Part shown: positions 1 to 5,384 of the stretch, piece after piece
Layout of the letters: every line of letters starts with the position of its first letter
How positions within the stretch are numbered: the stretch's first letter is position 1
NCBI GenBank assembly: GCA_041666155.1
Contig: JBAYHM010000304.1
Location: 1-5,530, forward strand
Source: SZUA-426 sp041666155
GTDB lineage: Bacteria; Spirochaetota; Spirochaetia; Treponematales; Breznakiellaceae
DNA: 5,530 nt
Direction: 5' to 3'
Translations under genes and position numbers: made by a program
Notes under the pieces: model-generated
Told to the model about the DNA's origin: nothing
Seen by the model: the letters and a program-made list of their open reading frames with translations, nothing else
Database searches by the model: none

Positions 1-1623
1 GCGCAAATCGCCGTCGGCACCTGCGCCATCGCGCGCGACCTCTTTCCCGAAGATCTTATGCCGGAAATTCGCGGCGCCATCATTTCGTATTCGGACTGGG
101 GTTCCGACGAGGGACCCTCTCCCGTCCTGGTCCGCAAGGCGACGGAGCTCGTGCCCAAATACCTGGCCGAACGCGTCGCCAAAGGCGAACGCTACAAGAC
201 CATCAAGATCCAAGGCGAGGTGAAGATCAACGCCGCACTTTCCCAGCGTTCGGCTATGTACTACCGATCGCGTCTGGACGAATGGCCGGGTCCGCCCAAC
301 GTCATCATCTGTCCGAACCTGGACATGGGCAATCTCCTCTTCCATCTGTACGCGGTGCGCTTCCCCACGGCCAAAAAATTCCCCGTATTCTTCGCGCTCC
401 GGTTCGGCGGAGTCGATCTGGCGATGGACTGTTCGCCGGAAGACATACGACTGGGCGTCAAGGCAAGTATCGTACGCATGCTCAAGTACGGCGAATGGAA
501 CGAGACGCCCAAGGATACCTTCTACCGGCGTTATCGCGTCCTGGCCGTCAATCCCGGCTCCACATCGACCAAAATATCGATCTACGACGGAGAGCGCGAA
601 CGTCTGACGCGCGAACTGAAGCATACGGCTGATGAGCTCAAGCCGTTTGAGGGCAAGCCGATCACCGAGCAGTTCCACTTCCGGAAAGCCGCGATAGAAA
701 CTTTCCTTCGCGACAACGGTCTTTCGATGGCCGATATCGACGCGGTTTCGGGGCGCGGCGGGCTTCTGCCTCCGCTGGCCCACGGTACCTACGCGGTAAA
801 CGACGTGATGATTGCCGACCTCCGCGCGGGACTCCAGGGAGAACACGCCTCCAACCTCGGCGGAATTATCGCTAGGGAACTGACGGCCGGCAGCGGCAAA
901 AGCGCGTTCATCGTGGACCCCGTGGTCGTGGACGAGGCGCCGGACCGGGTAAAGATTACCGGTTTTAAGGAAATAAGGCGTAGAATCATCAGCCACGCGC
1001 TCAACCAGATTGCTTCGGCCCGCCGTTACGCGGCGGAGATCGAGACCTTCTATGAGAAAGTCAATGTTATAGTCGCGCATCTGGGCGGCGGCGTTTCCAT
1101 CGGCGCGCACAAGCAAGGTTCGTATATCGACGCAAACGACGCGCTGGATGGTGAAGGTCCGTTTACCCCCGAACGGAGCGGAAGCTTGCCTGTCGGCCGT
1201 CTGGTCGACCTCTGCTACTCCGGGAAATACACGCAGTCGGAAATTCGCAAGCTGGTGAAAGGAAAGGGCGGTTTTATCGATCTGCTCGGGACTTCCGATC
1301 TTCGCGCGTTGGAGCTGAAGTACCTGGAAGGAGACCCGGCGGTCATTGCCGTGATGGACGCGTTCGCGTACCAGGTATCCAAGTGGATCTGTTCAATGCT
1401 TCCCGCGTTCGACGGCCAAAAAGTGGACCGGATCATCCTTACCGGCGGCGCTTCCCGTTCAAAGGTAGTTGTGGATTACATCACCGCACATGTAGCGTCC
1501 ATCCCCTGCGGGGTTACCGTGTACCCCGGCGAGAACGAGATGGGCGCCCTGGTAAAAGGCGCGCTGCGTGTACTGTCGGGAAAAGAAAGCGCGAAGGAGT
1601 ACCGGAAGGAAGGGTCGAATTGA
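1..1623 (+). CDS. buk: Phosphate acyltransferase (Pta/Ptb-like)-butyrate kinase fusion, 5' end missing
   Basis: The reading frame is open from base 1, so the gene starts upstream; the ATG at 58 lies inside a conserved domain and is not a believable start. Bases 1 to about 510 encode the C-terminal half of a phosphate acetyl/butyryltransferase domain: the S-Y-S-D-W-G-S stretch, G-E-V-K-I-N-A-A-L (about 223-249) and P-N-V-I-I-C-P-N-L-D-M-G-N. After a short linker, 535-1620 encode a full-length butyrate kinase of the acetokinase family (about 360 residues). Its motifs are N-P-G-S-T-S-T-K (550-573), G-R-G-G (751-762), H-A-S-N-L-G-G (844-864), H-L-G-G-G (1078-1092), P-F-T-P-E-R-S-G (1159-1182), T-G-G-A-S (1441-1455) and Y-P-G-E-N-E-M (1522-1542). 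The cytosolic product should convert acyl-CoA via acyl-phosphate to acid plus ATP. The kinase half looks intact. The acyltransferase half shows changes near its usual active site and could be MaeB-like or regulatory. Acyl chain length (butyrate, isobutyrate or other) cannot be read from sequence. Confidence 0.93.
   Translation, partial: AQIAVGTCAIARDLFPEDLMPEIRGAIISYSDWGSDEGPSPVLVRKATELVPKYLAERVAKGERYKTIKIQGEVKINAALSQRSAMYYRSRLDEWPGPPNVIICPNLDMGNLLFHLYAVRFPTAKKFPVFFALRFGGVDLAMDCSPEDIRLGVKASIVRMLKYGEWNETPKDTFYRRYRVLAVNPGSTSTKISIYDGERERLTRELKHTADELKPFEGKPITEQFHFRKAAIETFLRDNGLSMADIDAVSGRGGLLPPLAHGTYAVNDVMIADLRAGLQGEHASNLGGIIARELTAGSGKSAFIVDPVVVDEAPDRVKITGFKEIRRRIISHALNQIASARRYAAEIETFYEKVNVIVAHLGGGVSIGAHKQGSYIDANDALDGEGPFTPERSGSLPVGRLVDLCYSGKYTQSEIRKLVKGKGGFIDLLGTSDLRALELKYLEGDPAVIAVMDAFAYQVSKWICSMLPAFDGQKVDRIILTGGASRSKVVVDYITAHVASIPCGVTVYPGENEMGALVKGALRVLSGKESAKEYRKEGSN
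1604..1614 (+). promoter_or_regulatory. Shine-Dalgarno deciding the TTG start of the receiver-GAF gene
   Basis: The purine run GGAAGGAAGGG ends 5 nt before the TTG at 1620-1622. It lies inside the last codons of the kinase gene. No ATG or GTG in this frame lies close by; the next in-frame ATG (1671) would cut into the first strand and helix of the receiver domain. The start therefore rests on this site plus the TTGA overlap, a usual arrangement for translational coupling. A second purine run, AAGGAG at 1594-1599, is too far upstream to serve this start. Confidence 0.7.
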
Positions 1624-3458
1624 ATCCTTTGCGGACAATACTTCTTGTCGAGGACGAGGCGATAATAGCGATGGCTGAAGCGATATCTATATCTCGTTTC
1701 GGTTATTCGGTTCTGAGCGCCAATACGGGGGAATCGGCGGTAGCGGCCGCGTTGGGCGATCAGAAAATCGACCTGATACTTATGGATATTGATCTCGGTA
1801 GCGGAATCGATGGGACGGAAACAGCCCGACGTATCCTGGCGGAACGCCGAGTTCCGATCGTGTTTCTTACCTCCCATTCCGAACGCGAGATGGTCGAAAA
1901 GGTCAAAGGCATAACGCGATACGGCTATATGATAAAAAACGCCGGCGACTTCGTTCTTCGTTCGACTATCGAGATGGCATTCGAACTATTCGATGCTCAC
2001 GAGACGACTATAGCGCGGGAAGCCGAACTTGAGGCGATATACGAAAACGCGCCGGTGATAATGATGCTGCTGGACACGGATCGCCGTGTTCGCAAAACTA
2101 ATGAATATTCAAGAAGATACACTGGCGCCGCAGCCGCCGTGACTGGACTCCGACCCGGGAACGTGCTGAATTGCATCAATTCATTTTCTTCTTCCGAGGG
2201 TTGCGGATACGGGGTGGATTGCGCCGACTGCATTATCCGAAAGACGTTGGAAGATACACTTGAGACCGGCTCTTCCCATGAAGATGTCTCTGTTTCCTGG
2301 TCATTAGTGTCGAACAGCGAACCTAAGGAATTCCAATTTCTTCTTTCCGCTAAGATGCTTCGGATCGCTGAAACACCGATGCTGATGGCTACGCTCACGG
2401 ATATCACCGAACGGAAAAAAGCGGTGGAAGAGCTGCAGCGTTCCGAACGAAGAGCCCATTTGCTGAATTCCGTCGCAAAAGCCTTTCTTACGGTTTCCGA
2501 CGAGGCCGTTTACGAAGAAGTTCTGAAAATAGTTCTTCAGGCTGTCGGCAGCAAATGCGGATTGTTCGGATATTTTAGCGATAACGGTAATTTCGTCGTG
2601 CCTGGTTTTTCCGGCTGCGATTGGGCTGGACGCGGAGATGCCGACAAGGACCTCGTTTTTTCATCGGCGTCTTTGGATGGTGAATCCTGGGCGAAGGCGA
2701 TCCTGGAAAGAAGAACCGTTATCGGCGACGGGCCGTTCATTACCTCCAAAGGCCGTATCCCTTGCGGTAAGTACATTGCCGTTCCGGTGGTATTCGAGGA
2801 TGCGGCTATCGGACTACTTGTCGCCGTGAATCAAGCCAGCGGATATCAGGATGATGATATTAAAATCCTGGAATTCGTCGCTTTGTTCGCTTCTCCTATA
2901 CTGAAAGCGCGACTGCAAAGAGACAAAAACGAGCGCCGCGTCGTTCGAGTGAATCGTTCACTCCGGATGCTCAGCGAGGCAAATCAGACATTGATTCATG
3001 CTACCGAGGAATCATCATTTCTAAAACGGCTTTGCGATATCATCGTTGAAACCGGGGGCTACGTGATGGCGACGGTAGGTTTCGCGGAGCGAGATGAGCG
3101 CCGGAGCGTACGGATAGCCTCGTTTTCCGGAAACGATTCGGGATACTTGGCGAAGCTCGACCTCTCATGGGGCAACAACGAACGGGGAAGGGGACCGGCG
3201 GGAACGGCGATTAGGACCGGAACGGCATGGGTAGCCCGAAATATCCCAACGGATCCTTTTTTCGCTCCTTGGCGGGAAGAGGCAATAAAAAGAGGTTATC
3301 AGTCAACGATTTCACTGCCCCTCAAGCACGAAGAGGAAGTCTTCGGGTTTTTGGGTGTTTACTCGGTCGAGGAAGACGCGTTCGATAGCGAAGAGATGGA
3401 CATATTATCCGAGTTGGCAAATGATTTGGCTTTTGGAATTATGACGATACGAACGTGA
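1620..3458 (+). CDS. Receiver-PAS-GAF-GAF signalling protein without an output domain
   Basis: Predicted 612-residue soluble protein. Residues 1-125 form a response-regulator receiver domain: acidic pair E11-D12, phosphoacceptor D56 in L-M-D-I-D, T84-S85, and K106 in Y-M-I-K-N, with Asn where most receivers have Pro. Residues about 130-265 form a PAS domain (E-N-A-P near 142-145, closing D-I-T-E-R-K-K at 261-267) with a Cys cluster C185, C195, C201, C204. A short coiled linker leads to GAF domain 1 (about 295-430) and GAF domain 2 (about 460-612; P-L-K-H-E-E-E-V-F-G-F-L-G-V-Y-S near 567-582). The protein stops just after the last GAF helix, where relatives usually continue into a histidine kinase, GGDEF or further PAS module. 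No transmembrane segment is apparent. The TTG start overlaps the stop of the acyltransferase-kinase gene by 4 nt, so the two are probably co-translated. Codon use looks more AT-rich than in the flanking metabolic genes. Its partner kinase and ligand are unknown. Confidence 0.93.
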   Translation: MNPLRTILLVEDEAIIAMAEAISISRFGYSVLSANTGESAVAAALGDQKIDLILMDIDLGSGIDGTETARRILAERRVPIVFLTSHSEREMVEKVKGITRYGYMIKNAGDFVLRSTIEMAFELFDAHETTIAREAELEAIYENAPVIMMLLDTDRRVRKTNEYSRRYTGAAAAVTGLRPGNVLNCINSFSSSEGCGYGVDCADCIIRKTLEDTLETGSSHEDVSVSWSLVSNSEPKEFQFLLSAKMLRIAETPMLMATLTDITERKKAVEELQRSERRAHLLNSVAKAFLTVSDEAVYEEVLKIVLQAVGSKCGLFGYFSDNGNFVVPGFSGCDWAGRGDADKDLVFSSASLDGESWAKAILERRTVIGDGPFITSKGRIPCGKYIAVPVVFEDAAIGLLVAVNQASGYQDDDIKILEFVALFASPILKARLQRDKNERRVVRVNRSLRMLSEANQTLIHATEESSFLKRLCDIIVETGGYVMATVGFAERDERRSVRIASFSGNDSGYLAKLDLSWGNNERGRGPAGTAIRTGTAWVARNIPTDPFFAPWREEAIKRGYQSTISLPLKHEEEVFGFLGVYSVEEDAFDSEEMDILSELANDLAFGIMTIRT

Positions 3459-3469
3459 GACACGTCACG

Positions 3470-3495
3470 GTCATCAGCGGTATTTCCGCAATGAC
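3470..3495 (+). terminator. Possible weak terminator hairpin after the receiver-GAF gene
   Basis: GTCAT (3470-3474) pairs with ATGAC (3491-3495) and GCGG (3477-3480) with CCGC (3486-3489), around a TATTT loop with a small asymmetric bulge (CA against A). It begins 11 nt after the stop codon, a sensible place for an end of transcription. No clean T-run follows: the next bases are GATGTTTAAAAAATT. It may therefore be a 3'-protective hairpin or a poor intrinsic terminator. Confidence 0.35.
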
Positions 3496-3508
3496 GATGT
3501 TTAAAAAA

Positions 3509-3522
3509 TTGACTTGAGTCAA
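3509..3522. promoter_or_regulatory. Upstream operator-like palindrome, TTGAC-N4-GTCAA
   Basis: TTGACTTGAGTCAA is an inverted repeat with arms TTGACT/AGTCAA and a 2-nt centre. It shares the TTGAC-N4-GTCAA frame with the palindrome at 3538-3555; centres are at 3515.5 and 3546.5, 31 bp or about three helical turns apart, so both would face the same side of the DNA. This is the layout expected for two dimers of one regulator. The regulator itself is not in the window. Confidence 0.6.
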
Positions 3523-3537
3523 AAAAATACAAAATAA

Positions 3538-3555
3538 ATTTGACCGCGGTCAAAT
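3538..3555. promoter_or_regulatory. Promoter-overlapping operator-like palindrome, 18 bp perfect
   Basis: ATTTGACCGCGGTCAAAT is a perfect 18-bp palindrome. It covers the proposed -35 hexamer TTGACC (3540-3545) of the etfB promoter, so a bound protein would block RNA polymerase. With the site at 3509-3522 it defines the shared pattern TTGAC-N4-GTCAA. A TetR- or MarR-type dimer would fit the size and symmetry, but the family is inferred from geometry only. Confidence 0.68.
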
Positions 3556-3568
3556 ATTGGTATACCAT
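3540..3568 (+). promoter_or_regulatory. Probable sigma-70-type promoter of the etfB operon
   Basis: TTGACC (3540-3545, 5 of 6 to the -35 consensus) is followed after 17 nt by TACCAT (3563-3568, 4 of 6 to TATAAT with the key TA and final T present). This would start transcription near 3575 and leave a leader of only about 16 nt before etfB. An alternative -10 is TATTAT (3573-3578), but it lacks a -35 at normal spacing. The region is the only long AT-rich stretch before etfB. Confidence 0.5.
3558..3567. promoter_or_regulatory. Small palindrome TGGTATACCA over the -10 region
   Basis: TGGTATACCA is a perfect 10-bp palindrome (TGGT-AT-ACCA), centred 16 bp downstream of the 18-bp palindrome and overlapping the proposed -10. 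It resembles the TGGT...ACCA half-sites of GntR/FadR-family regulators, which include the lactate regulator LldR and pyruvate regulator PdhR. Those sites normally have three central bases rather than two, so the resemblance may be chance. Confidence 0.3.
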
Positions 3569-3580
3569 TCCGTATTATTC

Positions 3581-3586
3581 GGAGGT
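3581..3586 (+). promoter_or_regulatory. Strong Shine-Dalgarno deciding the TTG start of etfB
   Basis: GGAGGT lies 4 nt (GGAGG 5 nt) before TTG at 3591-3593. Translation from that TTG gives M-H-I-I-V-P-I-K-Q-V-P, matching the usual EtfB amino terminus (M-K-I-I-V-x-I-K-Q-V-P). This excludes the longer in-frame start at 3540, which falls inside the operator and adds 17 residues not seen in the family. Confidence 0.85.
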
Positions 3587-3590
3587 CGCC

Positions 3591-4385
3591 TTGCATATCA
3601 TCGTCCCGATCAAGCAGGTTCCCGAAACCAGCAATGTCAAAATGGATCCGGAAACCGGAACCGTCATCCGCGCGGGGGTGGAGACCGTCGTCAATCCCCT
3701 GGACTTGTACGCCTTGGAAGCCGCTCTCCGGCTGAAGGACGCGAACGGCGGCACGGTCACCGCGATCACCATGGGGCCGCAACAGGCCGTGAAGGCCCTC
3801 AAGGAAGCGGTTGCTATGGGCTGCGATTCCGCCGTGTTGGTTTCCGACCGGAAATTCGGTGGTTCGGACACTTGGGCCACCTCCTACACGCTTGCCCAGG
3901 CGATCAAAAAAATCGGCGCTTTCGATCTGATCGTCGCGGGGGAACGCGCTACCGACGGCGATACCGCCCAGGTCGGACCGGGCATCGCGTCCTGGCTGGA
4001 TCTTCCCGTGGCTACCTATGTCGCGAAAATGGAAGCCGCCGGAACGGGGCTGAAGGTGGAGCGCTTGGTGGAAGAAGGCTATCAGGGATTGTCGCTGACG
4101 CTCCCCGCCCTGGTGACGGTCGTCAAGGAGATCGCCTCGGTCAGGCTTCCCACCCTGCGCGGCAAAAAACGCGCGAAGGCGATGGATATTCCGGTCTTCA
4201 GCACGGAGAACATGGAGCTCGATCCGTCCAGGCTCGGCCTCAAGGGCTCTCCGACGAAGGTGGTCAAAATCGATACGCCCAAAGTGACCAGGGGCGGCAA
4301 GACGGTGCAGGCCGGCGACGACGAATCGATTGAAAAGGCCGTGGACCAGTTGCTGGTCTTTCTAGAAGAACGGGGGCTGGCATGA
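3591..4385 (+). CDS. etfB: Electron transfer flavoprotein beta subunit, bifurcating type
   Basis: 264 residues, full length for EtfB. It pairs with EtfA to form a cytosolic flavoprotein that passes electrons between a dehydrogenase and NAD(H)/ferredoxin. Family features are the K8-Q9-V10-P11 start, N35-P36-L37-D38-x-Y40-A41-L42-E43, M61-G62-P63, S92-D93-T94 and the partner-recognition loop around R185-L-P-T-L-R-G-K (to 192) with R194-A-K. The segment T121-D-G-D-T-A-Q-V-G-P130 is of the kind found in electron-bifurcating ETFs, where EtfB binds a second FAD instead of AMP; that assignment is from family knowledge and not demonstrated here. The gene starts at TTG behind a strong ribosome-binding site and is the first gene of an etfB-etfA-oxidase operon. 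Its stop overlaps the etfA start (ATGA, 4382-4385), indicating coupled translation. Control probably acts through the palindromes just upstream. Confidence 0.96.
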   Translation: MHIIVPIKQVPETSNVKMDPETGTVIRAGVETVVNPLDLYALEAALRLKDANGGTVTAITMGPQQAVKALKEAVAMGCDSAVLVSDRKFGGSDTWATSYTLAQAIKKIGAFDLIVAGERATDGDTAQVGPGIASWLDLPVATYVAKMEAAGTGLKVERLVEEGYQGLSLTLPALVTVVKEIASVRLPTLRGKKRAKAMDIPVFSTENMELDPSRLGLKGSPTKVVKIDTPKVTRGGKTVQAGDDESIEKAVDQLLVFLEERGLA

Positions 4386-5383
4386 GTTTCGTCTGGACGA
4401 TAGCCGAACAATACCGGGGAGAACTCAAGCAGGTCTCCTTTGAACTTCTCTCAAGGGGAAGGAAGCTGGCCGACAAGCTCGGCGTCAAGCTCGCTTCCGT
4501 CGTCATCGGCGACGGAGTGAGCGAAGAACGTATGAACGAACTGATCTTCCGCGGCGCCGATGAGGTCTATTCCATCCAAGACCCGCGGCTGGCGGATTTC
4601 GTGTGCGAAAGCTACGCGCGCATCCTGACGCGCATCATCAAGACCTACCGGCCGAGCATCATCCTCGCGGCGGCGACTTCTTCCGGCCGCACCTTGATGC
4701 CGTACGTCGCCGTCCAGGCGCACGCCGGCCTCACCGCCGACTGCACCGAGCTGGATATCGAGGAAGGAACGGGCAACCTGCTGCAGACGCGGCCGGCTAT
4801 CGGGGGCAACATCATGGCCACGATCAAAACGCCCGACCACCGGCCGCAGATGGCTACGGTGCGCCCCAAATCCAGCCGCGCTCTTGCCCGGGATACCTCC
4901 CGCTCCGGCAAGATCATCGCCGTGTCCGTGACGGACGACATGATCGATTCCCGGGTGAAGGTACTCGGCTACCGCAGGGACGCGGTCGACTTCGTGAACC
5001 TGGAGGAAGCGGACGTCGTGGTCGCCGGCGGCAAGGGCCTGAAGAAAGCGGACAACTTCGCGCTGATCCGCGGCCTGGCCGACGCCTTGGGCGGCGTCGT
5101 CGGGGCCAGCCGCGAGGCGGTGGACCGGGGGTGGATCGCCTATCCCCACCAGATCGGGTTAAGCGGAAAGACGATTTCCCCGAAGCTGTATATCGGCGTC
5201 GGGATTTCCGGTTCCATCCAGCACTTGGCCGGCATCAAGACCAGCGAGGCCATCGTGTCGGTCAATTCCGACCCCGAAGCCAACCTCCACAAGATCGCCG
5301 ATTTCGCGATCGTAGGCGACGCGTTCCAGGTTTTGCCGGCGATCGTCCGCCGCCTGGAACAACGAAAAAAGGAGACAAAGTAG
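4382..5383 (+). CDS. etfA: Electron transfer flavoprotein alpha subunit
   Basis: 333 residues, normal EtfA length. Domain I (about 1-190) opens with W5-T-I-A-E-Q, as in EtfA. Domain II (about 205-325) is the FAD-binding module: A215-G-G-K-G219, G-A-S-R with R244, Q257-I-G-L-S-G-K-T264, Y270-I-G-V-G-I-S-G277, Q280-H281-L-A-G284, then V-N-S-D-P-E-A and A-I-V-G-D. R244, S261 and H281 keep the spacing of human EtfA R249, T266 and H286, so the flavin pocket is present; Ser replaces Thr at the residue that contacts flavin N5. Human-type G-Q-T-G-K is G-L-S-G-K here. The start overlaps etfB by 4 nt and there is no strong ribosome-binding site of its own, so translation is probably coupled. With EtfB and the downstream oxidase it likely forms an electron-bifurcating or electron-confurcating dehydrogenase complex. 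Confidence 0.97.
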   Translation: MSFVWTIAEQYRGELKQVSFELLSRGRKLADKLGVKLASVVIGDGVSEERMNELIFRGADEVYSIQDPRLADFVCESYARILTRIIKTYRPSIILAAATSSGRTLMPYVAVQAHAGLTADCTELDIEEGTGNLLQTRPAIGGNIMATIKTPDHRPQMATVRPKSSRALARDTSRSGKIIAVSVTDDMIDSRVKVLGYRRDAVDFVNLEEADVVVAGGKGLKKADNFALIRGLADALGGVVGASREAVDRGWIAYPHQIGLSGKTISPKLYIGVGISGSIQHLAGIKTSEAIVSVNSDPEANLHKIADFAIVGDAFQVLPAIVRRLEQRKKETK

Positions 5384-5384
5384 C

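Noticed and set aside
58..60. ATG at 58 as the start of the acyltransferase-kinase gene
   Set aside because: The upstream codons to base 1 read A-Q-I-A-V-G-T-C-A-I-A-R-D-L-F, which continues the Pta/Ptb-type domain, and there is no ribosome-binding site before 58.
1383..1619. In-frame extension of the receiver-GAF gene upstream to 1383
   Set aside because: It lies wholly within the butyrate kinase coding region, gives an Arg/Pro-rich sequence with no receiver homology, and the domain and a good ribosome-binding site both fit the TTG at 1620.
3503..3529. Intrinsic terminator read from the minus strand (TTGACTCAAGTCAA followed by T-run)
   Set aside because: The stem is short and AT-rich with a 2- to 4-nt loop, and no minus-strand gene would need it. 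The match in arms and phasing with the next palindrome favours an operator.
3509..3540. A second promoter using TTGACT (3509-3514) as -35
   Set aside because: At 16-18 nt spacing the -10 candidates (around 3531-3538) are plain A-rich sequence with poor match to TATAAT.
3459..3540. Remnant of a histidine kinase or GGDEF domain after the receiver-GAF stop
   Set aside because: Reading through the stop or shifting frame gives only short peptides (stops by about 3504) with no recognisable motif, so there is no sign of a recent frameshift.
3540..3590. Longer etfB from the TTG at 3540
   Set aside because: It starts inside the 18-bp palindrome and -35 element, has no ribosome-binding site, and adds 17 residues absent from EtfB proteins.
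4451..5149. Long minus-strand open frame opposite etfA
   Set aside because: It is the mirror of a GC-rich gene with biased third positions; its translation is low-complexity and matches no family I recognise, while etfA is certain on the + strand. The same applies to the + strand open frames at 3557-4333 and 4603-5403.
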